A DNA stretch of 10,530 nt from JBBRMY01 sp038230595 (GTDB lineage: Bacteria; Bacteroidota; Ignavibacteria; Tepidaquicellales; Tepidaquicellaceae), in contig JBBRMY010000094.1 of assembly GCA_038230595.1 (NCBI GenBank), positions 1 to 10,530 on the forward strand. The letters are read 5' to 3'. Position numbers and translations under genes: made by a program. This document shows, piece by piece, positions 1 through 7,398 of this stretch (positions are counted from its first letter, which is position 1; each line of letters begins with the position of its first letter). The notes under the pieces were generated by a model. The model was not told where the DNA came from, did not search any database, and worked only from the letters and a program-made list of their open reading frames with translations.

Positions 1-152
1 ATATTAAAGGATGCACATTTACTGTTGAAGTAATTAAAACCAATACTGCAAATACTTCGCGTCCTATAATTAATCCTAATAAAAATGTAAACAGATCAAA
101 AGCTGTTATTCAGGAATCGGATGATTCTGATGATGATGAGACTTCAGAATAG
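1..152 (+). CDS. 3' end of an unrecognised protein with an acidic C-terminal tail (partial)
   Basis: A frame open from the window edge (codons starting at base 3) runs 49 codons to the TAG at 150-152. The first visible residues (IKGCTFTVEVIKTN) look like the end of a beta-rich domain. They are followed by an Asn/Arg/Lys-rich linker and a tail with seven acidic residues among the last twelve (ESDDSDDDETSE). An acidic tail after a flexible linker is seen in single-stranded DNA-binding proteins and other nucleic-acid-binding proteins, but the SSB-type terminal Phe is absent and I do not recognise the family. It is followed by a strong terminator, so it is transcriptionally separate from tig. That it is coding is likely, because the frame ends just before the terminator; its function is unknown. 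Confidence 0.55.
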   Translation, partial: IKGCTFTVEVIKTNTANTSRPIINPNKNVNRSKAVIQESDDSDDDETSE

Positions 153-181
153 AAAAGCATCATATATCTATAAATTTTTTT

Positions 182-208
182 AAAAGCCCTGCAAATGCAG
201 GGTTTTTT
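182..208 (+). terminator. Rho-independent terminator after the first (partial) gene
   Basis: A perfect 6-bp GC-rich stem CCCTGC (187-192) / GCAGGG (197-202) with an AAAT loop is followed by six Ts and then GTTTT. A-rich bases before the stem can pair with the T-tract, so it could also work on the opposite strand. It lies 35 bases after the TAG of the upstream gene. Confidence 0.85.
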
Positions 209-212
209 GTTT

Positions 213-220
213 TAATTTTG
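213..220 (+). promoter_or_regulatory. Possible Bacteroidota-type -7 promoter element upstream of tig
   Basis: TAATTTTG matches the TAnnTTTG -7 consensus known for the primary sigma factor of Bacteroidota and lies between the preceding terminator and tig, 84 bases before the start codon. No clear TTG -33 partner is visible at the usual distance because the terminator stem occupies that place. The motif is short and expected by chance in AT-rich DNA, so this is a weak call. The rest of 221-303 shows no further recognisable signal. Confidence 0.22.
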
Positions 221-303
221 TCCCTTCTAACTTCATTGTAAATATTCCTAACTATGCGTAAATTACATGATATTTCATTATTTATAAAGAATTTAATCAA
301 AAA

Positions 304-1641
304 TTGGACATAAAGATAAAAGATCTGGAAAATTGCTCTAAAGAATTTGATGCAGTTTTAACCTATGATGAGCTAAAGCCTCATTTTGAAAAAGCAATTG
401 AGAAATACAGAAATAAAGCAGCTATTCCGGGTTTCAGAAAAGGAAAAGCTCCGCTCAGCATGATCAAAAAAATGTATGGAGAGGGAATTGAATACTCTGC
501 TCTTGAAGAGATTTGCAATGATGTTTTTAAGGATTATGTAAAAGAGAATAACATAGATATTCTTGAAGTTGGCTCTATTCTTGATATGGATTATAAGCCT
601 AAAGAGAAATTCACTTTCGCAGTTTCTTACGAAGTATATCCTGATAACAAGCTTAATGACTTTAAAGGTCTTGAACTTACAAGACAAAAAAATGTTATAG
701 ATGATACTCTCGTAGATGAAGAGATAAAATATCATGTAATGAGGAACGCAACTACTGAAGTTGACGGTCAGGCATTGGATGATGAATATATTGTAACAGT
801 TGATCTGCAGAACCTGGATGAAAAAGGAAATGTGCTTGAAGGTGAATCACAAAAAAATATAAGAACATTTCTTAATAATCCTGATATTTTCCCTGAGTTT
901 AAAGAAGGCTTTAAAAATATTAAAGAAGGCGAAACCAGAATAATAGATTCAAAGAATTCTGAAGGAAAGCCAAAGAAAGTTCAGATAGTCTGCACAAAGG
1001 TCGAGAAGGTTGTTCCGCCGCAAATGAATGAAGAATTTTTCCAGAAAGTTACCGGAAAGGATGATGTAAAAACTGAAGAAGAATTTAAAGCAGCTATCAA
1101 AGCTCAGCTTGAGGAAATTTATCAGAATAATTCAAAGATGACACTCAGCAATGAGGTTATCAATGAAATGATAAAGATAAATGATTTCATTGTTCCTGAA
1201 AAATATATCAGAGTTATTCTTGATTCAATGGTTGAAAGCGTTAAAAAAGAAGGAAAGAATAAGAAAGCTGATTTTAATGAAGAGGAATACAGAAAGTCAC
1301 AAAGAGTAAGCGCAATTAAGCAGGCAAAGTGGTATTTGATCCGCGAAAAAATGATAGAAGATACAAAGATGGATATTACTGATGCTGATTATGAAAAAAA
1401 GGCTGAAGGATTATCAAAATCTTATAACATTCCTGTAGATAAAGTCGTAGAATATTATAAAACAAGTCCTGATATAAAAATGGAAATTCTAAATGATAAG
1501 GTGATAGACCTCATAGTTGAGAATGCAAAGGTAACAGATAAAGAAGTAATTAGAAGCAAAGAATCAGAATCACAAAAGCATGATCATGCTCATCACGATC
1601 ATGATCATTCCCATGATCACGAACACGAGCATTCACACTAA
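304..1641 (+). CDS. tig: Trigger factor, ribosome-associated chaperone, with His-rich tail
   Basis: Trigger factor binds the ribosome at the exit tunnel and shields nascent chains; it also has a peptidyl-prolyl isomerase domain. At 445 residues it is near the usual size (about 430). The N-terminal domain carries the ribosome-binding loop GFRKGKAP at residues 43-50, the family signature. Residues about 158-240 correspond to the FKBP-like PPIase domain but are short and poorly conserved, so isomerase activity is doubtful. Residues about 240-415 form the helical C-terminal chaperone domain. Residues 426-445 are a tail with 11 His among Asp/Glu/Ser, probably metal-binding and unusual for this family. 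The start is TTG at 304: it gives the expected N-terminus, no in-frame ATG occurs before residue 53, and an in-frame TGA lies at 268. There is no Shine-Dalgarno sequence. clpP follows 19 bp downstream, a common tig-clpP arrangement. Confidence 0.96.
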   Translation: MDIKIKDLENCSKEFDAVLTYDELKPHFEKAIEKYRNKAAIPGFRKGKAPLSMIKKMYGEGIEYSALEEICNDVFKDYVKENNIDILEVGSILDMDYKPKEKFTFAVSYEVYPDNKLNDFKGLELTRQKNVIDDTLVDEEIKYHVMRNATTEVDGQALDDEYIVTVDLQNLDEKGNVLEGESQKNIRTFLNNPDIFPEFKEGFKNIKEGETRIIDSKNSEGKPKKVQIVCTKVEKVVPPQMNEEFFQKVTGKDDVKTEEEFKAAIKAQLEEIYQNNSKMTLSNEVINEMIKINDFIVPEKYIRVILDSMVESVKKEGKNKKADFNEEEYRKSQRVSAIKQAKWYLIREKMIEDTKMDITDADYEKKAEGLSKSYNIPVDKVVEYYKTSPDIKMEILNDKVIDLIVENAKVTDKEVIRSKESESQKHDHAHHDHDHSHDHEHEHSH

Positions 1642-1660
1642 AAAATAAAAATAAAAAATA

Positions 1661-2341
1661 ATGAATTTCACAAGTATAATTAAAAAGAACGAAGATTTTA
1701 TTCATGACGGCTTGAACAAAGCTGAAACTATTAAGAACCAGCTTGTTCCTATGGTAGTTGAGCAGTCATCAAGAGGTGAAAGAGCTTACGATATTTATTC
1801 ACGCCTGTTGAAGGAAAGAATAATATTTTTAGCTTCACCTATCTATGACGAAATAGCATCTTTAATAGTTGCTCAGCTGATATTTCTTGAATCAGAAGAT
1901 CCGGATAAGGATATTATGATCTATATTAATTCCCCGGGTGGATCGGTTTCAGCAGGACTGGCAATTTATGACACAATGCAGTATATCCGTCCAGATGTAA
2001 GCACTACATGTCTCGGAATGGCAGCATCAATGGGACAGCTTTTATTAACTGGCGGAGCAGCAGGAAAAAGAATTGCACTTCCGAATTCAAAGATTCTTAT
2101 GCACCAGCCATTAGGCGGAACTCAGGGACAGGCAACCGATATCGAGATTTACACAAGAGAAATGCTAAGAACAAGAGTGCAGCTTTTTGAAATAATCAGT
2201 AAGCATTCAGGAAAGCCTATCGAAGTTATTGCAAAAGATGCAGAACGTGATAATTACATGACAGCAGAAGAAGCAAAAGCTTACGGTCTTATCGATACTA
2301 TTTTCGACAAGAGACCAAAAGGCGAAAAGAAAGAGTCGTAA
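1661..2341 (+). CDS. clpP: ATP-dependent Clp protease proteolytic subunit
   Basis: ClpP forms the double-heptamer serine protease barrel that degrades proteins fed by ClpX or ClpA/C ATPases in the cytoplasm. The protein has 226 residues, slightly longer than the usual 195-210 because of an N-terminal extension that may be processed. The catalytic triad is visible: Ser123 in GMAASMGQ, His148 in LMHQPLGG and Asp196 in AERDNYM. The oxyanion-side motif INSPGGSV lies at residues 89-96. The ATG at 1661 is preceded by a purely A/T leader without a Shine-Dalgarno sequence. It probably shares a transcript with tig (19-bp gap). The usual partner clpX does not follow; instead a mini-ORF, two hairpins and a terminator close the unit. 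Confidence 0.97.
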   Translation: MNFTSIIKKNEDFIHDGLNKAETIKNQLVPMVVEQSSRGERAYDIYSRLLKERIIFLASPIYDEIASLIVAQLIFLESEDPDKDIMIYINSPGGSVSAGLAIYDTMQYIRPDVSTTCLGMAASMGQLLLTGGAAGKRIALPNSKILMHQPLGGTQGQATDIEIYTREMLRTRVQLFEIISKHSGKPIEVIAKDAERDNYMTAEEAKAYGLIDTIFDKRPKGEKKES

Positions 2342-2344
2342 AAA

Positions 2345-2401
2345 ATGACGATCAACATCGTCACCAAAATCTTTGGAGATCAAATCAACCTGACAGATTA
2401 A
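2345..2401 (+). other. 18-codon mini-ORF immediately after clpP
   Basis: An ATG 3 bases after the clpP stop opens an 18-residue frame (MTINIVTKIFGDQINLTD) ending at the TAA at 2399-2401, inside the loop of the terminator. All four Ile codons are ATC and both Asn codons AAC, with GTC and ACC also present. Flanking genes mainly use ATT/ATA and AAT, so the codon use stands out. It overlaps two stem-loops, which may by themselves impose that composition. The stretch NIVTKIFGD loosely recalls the N-terminus of SecA, so it could also be a gene remnant. Whether it is translated cannot be told. Confidence 0.25.
2346..2376 (+). other. Two adjacent small stem-loops downstream of clpP
   Basis: TGACGAT (2346-2352) pairs perfectly with ATCGTCA (2357-2363) over a CAAC loop. 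Directly abutting it, CCAAA (2364-2368) pairs with TTTGG (2372-2376) over an ATC loop. They precede the terminator at 2387-2420, making three consecutive hairpins in 71 bases. A role as a 3'-end stabiliser or as an attenuator of the mini-ORF is inference. Confidence 0.5.
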
Positions 2402-2420
2402 AAAACCTGTCAGGTTTTTT
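2387..2420 (+). terminator. Rho-independent terminator of the tig-clpP unit
   Basis: A perfect 10-bp stem AACCTGACAG (2387-2396) / CTGTCAGGTT (2407-2416) with a 10-base loop runs into a T-tract at 2415-2420. The stem resembles the degenerate one at 8559-8589. Confidence 0.88.
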
Positions 2421-2466
2421 ATTTTACTTTCGTTACAAATATTAACTCATATACCTCTTATATCAA

Positions 2467-2493
2467 TTGAATATCATAGTTAATTGCTATAAT
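2467..2493 (+). promoter_or_regulatory. Candidate promoter for the DUF2723 gene
   Basis: TTGAAT (2467-2472) and a perfect TATAAT (2488-2493) are 15 bp apart, shorter than the ideal 17. They end 29 bases before the ATG at 2523, after the preceding terminator, which is where a promoter is needed. The bases running into TTTG also partly resemble a Bacteroidota -7 box. The region is AT-rich, so chance matches are possible. No other signal is seen in 2421-2522. Confidence 0.35.
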
Positions 2494-2522
2494 TTGTAAT
2501 TTACCCAAATTTTAATCATTAA

Positions 2523-5183
2523 ATGGACTTTAAGCTAACAAACAGAGTGGTAGGAGCATTTGTGTTTCTCTTCTCTTTGGTGATATATGTAATGACTGTT
2601 CAGCCCACGCTTTCATTCTGGGACTGCGGAGAATTCTTAGCAACAGCACTTACTTTAGGCGTACCGCATCCTCCGGGAGCTCCTCTTCATATTCTTGTGG
2701 GAAAAATATTTACTATGCTTCCTACATCTTCTGATATAGCTGTCAGAATGAATTATATGTCGGTGCTTGCAGCAGCTCTTTGCAATTTACTGGTTTATTC
2801 CATTACTGTTAAAATGCTATTACAATGGAAGCAAAAGGAAATAACCTCTTTCAGAATGATCGCTATCTGCATATCCGCAGCTATCGGAGCACTGGCTTTA
2901 GGATTTTGCGATGCTTACTGGTTCAACGCGTTAGAAGCTGAAGTGTACAGCTTTGGTACTTTCCTTGTTGGATTGAGTACATGGATTATGATAAAATGGT
3001 GGGAAAAAGCAGGTGAGCATGGAAGCGATAAATATTTATTATTACTTTCTTATATAATCGGATTAGCTTTAGGTATTCACTTATTAGTTGCACAGTGCGC
3101 ATTTCTTGTCGGAATATTATTCTTCTTTAAGAGATATGAATATTCTCCTAAGAAATTAATGATAGCTATGGGAATTTCAGCAATAGTATTTTTCATAGTT
3201 TATCCGGGAATAGTTATTAAGCTGCCTACAATTTTATCTTCCAGTTACATATTCGGTGTTATTATTCTTGCTGGTCTATTATATGGAGCATGGTACGGAA
3301 AAACAAAAAGGTCTCCGTTAGTTACGCTTGCATGTATGTCTTTGCTTTTGATGGTTCTTGGTTATTCAACATATACAATGGTGCTTCAAAGAGCATCTGT
3401 TACAAATCTTTCAATTAATGAGAACAAGCCTGACAATCTTCCTACTTTAATTTCTTATCTAAGCAGAGAGCAGTATGGCCAGCAGCCATTATTTCTTCCA
3501 AGAAGATATTCACAGGAACCACAGCATCAGGCTGAATATTCAAATTATACAAGCGACATGGATTTTATGTGGAAGTACCAGATAAATGAAATGTTCAACC
3601 GCTATCTTTTCTGGCAGTTTATCGGAAGAGCCGGATATGATCAGGGAGACGGCGTAGATATCAAAAAGCTCTGGGCAATTCCGTTCTTACTGGGAATGCT
3701 GGGCGCTTTTTATCAATTTAAAAAAGACTGGCGGCTTGCTTTCTTTTTGCTGATGATGTTTATAATGATGGGTGTCGTAACGGCGCTTTATCAGAATCAG
3801 CAGGATCCACAGCCCCGGGAAAGAGATTATTTTTATATTGGAGCCTTCATGGCTTTTGCGATCTGGATAGGGATCGGTGTGTATGGTATAATTGACCAGC
3901 TGTCTGAAAAGATGACAGCGCAATCATTCAAAGCCGCAGGTTCTGTAGTTCTTATCTTAAGCTTTCTGCTTGTACCTATAAATATGATAAGAGCTAATTA
4001 TCATTATCAGAACAGAGCCGGAAATTATTTCCCTTATGATTATGCATATAACTTATTGCAATCATTAGATAAGGATGCTATCATTTTTACAAACGGTGAT
4101 AACGATACGTTCCCGTTATGGAGTATTCAAACCGTTTATGGAGTTCGGACAGATGTAAGAGTTGTTAATTTATCTCTCGCACAAACGGAATGGTATAATG
4201 CTCTACTTAAAGAGAGACCATACGGCGCATTACCTGTTCCATTTACATATACTGACGCTCAGCTAAAGAAAATTCAGCCTATACAGTGGGATGAGAAGCG
4301 TCCTATTTCCATGGATGTTCCTTTAACTGCATATCCTGACAGCATGAAAGCAAAAGGAAACGTTCCTACTAAATTAACGTGGACTGTACCTGCAACTATA
4401 CATCAGGGTTCAGGAGCAAATGCGATCTCTGCTGTAAAAGGAAGTGATCTTATTATTCTTGATATTATAAAAGCAAATAAGTGGGAAAGACCAATTTATT
4501 TCTCAGTAACAATTACAGAAGATAACTATGTAGGCTTAGGTGACCATCTTATGATGGAAGGTATGGGACAAAGATTACTGCCTTATAAAGTTTCCACAGG
4601 AACTTCAAGCGGAGCTGCAGTTAATCAGGAGACTCTGAGAAAGAATTTAATGGATACTCCGGCAGCACCTGTAACAACTCCTAAATATGGTTTCTTATGG
4701 AGAAGTCTTTCAAATTCAAATATCTTCTTTGATGAAACTCAGAAGAGAATGGCTCAGACTTACAGAACTTTATTCTTAAGGCTTGCATATACTTACATGG
4801 AAGATTCAGCACACACTGATTATACAAAGGTGAGTGGTGTTCTGGATAAAATGGAAAGCTCAATAAGTAAGTCAGCTATCCCAATGGATTACAGAGTGGA
4901 ATATGATATTGCGATCCTTTATAAGAGAGCCGGAAGAATGGATAAGTTCAATGATTATTCAGCAGATGTTATTAATCAGGCAAATCTTGAGATCTCAAAG
5001 AATCCGCAGAATTTTCAGACTTATTATAATCCTTACAGAATTTCGATGGACCTTTATGAAGAAAGAGGCGAATATCAGCAGGCTCTTGACGTGCTGAATA
5101 AGCTGATTGCATATTCACCAAACGATCCGAATCTGAAAGCAAAACTTGAGTCCATTAAAGCAAAAATGAATGGCGCTAAGTAA
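2523..5183 (+). CDS. DUF2723 multi-pass membrane protein, probable GT-C glycosyltransferase
   Basis: This 886-residue integral membrane protein belongs to the DUF2723 family, thought to be GT-C-fold enzymes that move sugars from lipid carriers to proteins or glycans outside the inner membrane. After the first membrane helix (about 11-29) comes the family signature WDCGEF (33-38, with Asp34 and Glu37 as likely catalytic acids) and GVPHPPGAPLH (46-56). About 12 hydrophobic segments follow up to residue 490. Conserved family stretches SREQYG (314-319), RERDYF (432-437) and NGDNDTFPLW (from 524) are present; the last begins a periplasmic domain. Residues about 770-886 are helical and TPR-like. 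The ATG at 2523 is preceded directly by an in-frame TAA, so the start is firm. The gene stands alone between two terminators but lies next to two other glycosyltransferases, suggesting a shared surface-glycan job. Substrate and acceptor are unknown. Confidence 0.88.
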   Translation: MDFKLTNRVVGAFVFLFSLVIYVMTVQPTLSFWDCGEFLATALTLGVPHPPGAPLHILVGKIFTMLPTSSDIAVRMNYMSVLAAALCNLLVYSITVKMLLQWKQKEITSFRMIAICISAAIGALALGFCDAYWFNALEAEVYSFGTFLVGLSTWIMIKWWEKAGEHGSDKYLLLLSYIIGLALGIHLLVAQCAFLVGILFFFKRYEYSPKKLMIAMGISAIVFFIVYPGIVIKLPTILSSSYIFGVIILAGLLYGAWYGKTKRSPLVTLACMSLLLMVLGYSTYTMVLQRASVTNLSINENKPDNLPTLISYLSREQYGQQPLFLPRRYSQEPQHQAEYSNYTSDMDFMWKYQINEMFNRYLFWQFIGRAGYDQGDGVDIKKLWAIPFLLGMLGAFYQFKKDWRLAFFLLMMFIMMGVVTALYQNQQDPQPRERDYFYIGAFMAFAIWIGIGVYGIIDQLSEKMTAQSFKAAGSVVLILSFLLVPINMIRANYHYQNRAGNYFPYDYAYNLLQSLDKDAIIFTNGDNDTFPLWSIQTVYGVRTDVRVVNLSLAQTEWYNALLKERPYGALPVPFTYTDAQLKKIQPIQWDEKRPISMDVPLTAYPDSMKAKGNVPTKLTWTVPATIHQGSGANAISAVKGSDLIILDIIKANKWERPIYFSVTITEDNYVGLGDHLMMEGMGQRLLPYKVSTGTSSGAAVNQETLRKNLMDTPAAPVTTPKYGFLWRSLSNSNIFFDETQKRMAQTYRTLFLRLAYTYMEDSAHTDYTKVSGVLDKMESSISKSAIPMDYRVEYDIAILYKRAGRMDKFNDYSADVINQANLEISKNPQNFQTYYNPYRISMDLYEERGEYQQALDVLNKLIAYSPNDPNLKAKLESIKAKMNGAK

Positions 5184-5197
5184 TACGGTATTTATAT

Positions 5198-5241
5198 TGT
5201 AGAGATGCGATGCTCGCGTCTCTACATTATGACGCGACATC
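5198..5241. repeat. Palindromic dispersed-repeat-like element (GTAGAGA...TCTCTAC)
   Basis: GTAGAGATGCGA (5199-5210) and TCGCGTCTCTAC (5214-5225) form a 12-bp stem with one G-T wobble and a 3-base loop, extended by T5198/A5226. A second alternative hairpin pairs GATGCTCGCGTC (5209-5220) with GACGCGACATC (5231-5241), one base missing. It is far more GC-rich than its surroundings. Similar GTAGAGACGCGA palindromes are known to me as high-copy intergenic repeats in several bacterial groups; membership here is inference. It sits 15 bases after the DUF2723 stop codon. Confidence 0.6.
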
Positions 5242-5270
5242 ATCGTAACGAATGATTCAAAATTAAAAAT

Positions 5271-5303
5271 ACGATCTCACTATAAACAATGAGGTCGTTT
5301 TTA
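5271..5303 (+). terminator. Rho-independent terminator after the DUF2723 gene
   Basis: ACGATCTCA (5271-5279) pairs with TGAGGTCGT (5290-5298), one wobble pair, over a 10-base loop. A-rich bases precede the stem and TTTTT follows. It separates the DUF2723 gene from the next glycosyltransferase gene, although readthrough cannot be excluded. Confidence 0.75.
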
Positions 5304-5328
5304 TTTAAAAAAGAAATTAAAATTTAAA

Positions 5329-7389
5329 TTGTCAAAAGCTAAAACAGTTACACAAACACCAAACCGAATCTTAAAAAAATCTCCGGATGTTTCTTCAGGT
5401 AACACTGCAGTTTATTTCTTACTTGCTGTCATATGCGCAATATTTCTAAAACTCTGCTTTGATGTAAAATTCCTTCAGGACGATTCATTTATCTCGTTCA
5501 GATTTGTTAAGAATTTTGTAGAAGGCAATGGATTGGTTTTTAATCCGGGCGAGCGTGTTGAAGGATATACATGTTTATTGTGGGTGCTTCTGTTAAGTGT
5601 TTTCTATGCTATGAAATTCTCGCTTGAAAGCATTTCGCAATATCTTAGTCTTGCATTCGGAGTAATTTCTGTAGTTATGACTTTTTTTATATCACGATTA
5701 TTTGTGGTTAGAGAAAATCCAGGACAAGGAAAAACTAAATCGGTTACTGATTCCGGTGTTTTGAAATATTCTGATCTGCTTCCTGCTGTTCTTCTTATTC
5801 TTACAGGCGCATTTAATTTCTGGTCTATTAGCGGAATGGAAACAACTATGTTTATTGCATTTGTATTGATGTCTGTTTACTGCTACATAAGGCAAAGACA
5901 AACCGTTGAAAACACTAAAGAGAATGATAAGTTAAATATTCTGCTGCCGTTATTTCTTGTACTTGCATCGCTCACACGTCCGGAAGGTATGTATTTCTTT
6001 GGACTGCTTATTATCCACAAAGCTTTTATCACATTTAAGCAGCATAAGGGAAATGCTTTAAAAATATTATTCTCGAAAAAGAATATTTTAATGTATGCTA
6101 TATATATTATCCCTGTTGCCATCCATATGATCATCAGGCTTAGTTACTATGGATACCCGTTTCCGAATACCGCGTATGCAAAAACCGGATTTTCATCAGT
6201 TTATCTTTCTGCCGGCCTCGATTATTTTATAGGATTTTATAAAGCATATATGCTTTACGGATTAATTGTTGTCCTTCCATTGTTCTTGTTCAAGCGAAAG
6301 GAAAACTTCTTTGAGGTTTCTCTGTTCTATCTTCTGATAGTTTTTTATACTATATATGTCATCAGTGTTGGCGGTGATGTTTTAAAGCAGTATCGATTTT
6401 TTCTTCCTCTGCTTCCATTCATTTATATTCTTTTCTCAAAATTTCTTGTAGAAATTTATTTCAGGCTGAAGAACGGAATGTTTGCCGGAAAGTCAAACCC
6501 TGCATTTATTGCTATTACAATTATTATTCTGGTAATAGGATTTTTAAACTATAATTCTGAAAAAGAAAAGATCTCAAAAGATGTTGAAACTGAGAATGGT
6601 CTGGTAGAAAAAATGAAGATAACTGCAGGATGGTTCAAAGCCAGGCAGCAGCAGGCAGGCAGACCTCTTATTGTCGCTGCAACAACTATCGGGGCTATCT
6701 CGTATTATTCTGATGTTATCGTAATTGATATGCTTGGTCTTACTGATGCAACAGTGGCGCATAATCCTGTAGCCGTTCCGGAAATATCTCAGGGCAGTAT
6801 TGGATGGAAGGAAAGAAATTATAATGTCGGTTATATCTTATCGAGAAAGCCTGACTATATGTATTTCTCAACAGGAATAAAGCCAAGCGCTTATGCAGAG
6901 CGTGCGCTATTCACAGATCAGGATTTTATTAAATATTATTTCCCGTATTATTTTTCTATTCCTCAGATGCAGTTCCAGGATTGTGTTTATAAGAGAAAAA
7001 CAGATGAAGAGCTTAACGCATTTCCTGTAAAAGCGAATGACAATCCGAACTACAAAAAGAATTTTGTGAATGAGTACACTTATGGAATGAATATTTCGAG
7101 GGACAAATCGAAAACTCAGGAAACTATTGAGGCTTTTAAAAGATGTCTTGCTATTGCACCCGGAAATTTCTCTTATGCTTATAATCAGATTGCAGAAATT
7201 TATCTAAGGCAGTCAAATAAGCCGGAAGCATTTAAGAATCTCGAACAAGCGATCACAATAGATCCTTCAAATGTTCTTGCGCAGGCTTCTATATATCAGA
7301 TGTATTTAGAAAAAAAAGATACTGTGAAAGCATCAAACAGCCTTAACGTAATAAAAAAATTAGCTCCTGATATGTTAAACGGCAAGTAA
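5329..7389 (+). CDS. AftB-like GT-C membrane glycosyltransferase with C-terminal TPR repeats
   Basis: The 686-residue protein has about 11-12 membrane helices (first at 27-44, last around 392-408) and then a soluble region. After helix 1 comes a run with DDSFISFR (51-58) and GLVFNPGERVEGYT (68-81). This is the hallmark of the GT-C family that includes mycobacterial arabinofuranosyltransferase AftB and many uncharacterised bacterial relatives; the Asp pair is the likely catalytic site facing the periplasm. The soluble part includes YYSDVIVIDMLGLTD, also typical of this family. Residues from about 595 form two or three TPR-like helical pairs (AIAPGN, AITIDPSN), possibly for partner binding. The start is TTG at 5329: an in-frame stop lies at 5290 and the first ATG comes only after the catalytic motif. 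A GT9 gene follows 9 bp on, so the two are probably co-transcribed. The donor is probably a polyprenyl-phosphate sugar; the sugar is unknown. Confidence 0.8.
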   Translation: MSKAKTVTQTPNRILKKSPDVSSGNTAVYFLLAVICAIFLKLCFDVKFLQDDSFISFRFVKNFVEGNGLVFNPGERVEGYTCLLWVLLLSVFYAMKFSLESISQYLSLAFGVISVVMTFFISRLFVVRENPGQGKTKSVTDSGVLKYSDLLPAVLLILTGAFNFWSISGMETTMFIAFVLMSVYCYIRQRQTVENTKENDKLNILLPLFLVLASLTRPEGMYFFGLLIIHKAFITFKQHKGNALKILFSKKNILMYAIYIIPVAIHMIIRLSYYGYPFPNTAYAKTGFSSVYLSAGLDYFIGFYKAYMLYGLIVVLPLFLFKRKENFFEVSLFYLLIVFYTIYVISVGGDVLKQYRFFLPLLPFIYILFSKFLVEIYFRLKNGMFAGKSNPAFIAITIIILVIGFLNYNSEKEKISKDVETENGLVEKMKITAGWFKARQQQAGRPLIVAATTIGAISYYSDVIVIDMLGLTDATVAHNPVAVPEISQGSIGWKERNYNVGYILSRKPDYMYFSTGIKPSAYAERALFTDQDFIKYYFPYYFSIPQMQFQDCVYKRKTDEELNAFPVKANDNPNYKKNFVNEYTYGMNISRDKSKTQETIEAFKRCLAIAPGNFSYAYNQIAEIYLRQSNKPEAFKNLEQAITIDPSNVLAQASIYQMYLEKKDTVKASNSLNVIKKLAPDMLNGK

Positions 7390-7398
7390 GATCCGCCT

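Noticed and set aside
373..735. A 120-codon open frame on the - strand within tig
   Set aside because: It is a shadow of tig; the protein is Ile/Phe/Asn-rich with no domain, as expected from antisense of AT-rich DNA.
1578..1620. Repeated CATGATCA palindromes (including GCATGATCATGC at 1578-1589) as protein-binding operators
   Set aside because: They follow directly from the His-Asp-His codons of the trigger factor tail and lie inside the coding sequence.
2008..2190. A 60-codon + strand frame inside clpP
   Set aside because: It lies wholly within clpP in another frame and covers the ClpP active-site region, so it is a shadow.
2345..2420. A truncated clpX gene after clpP
   Set aside because: The bases after clpP show no ClpX zinc-finger or ATPase motif, and a strong terminator ends the unit within 80 bases.
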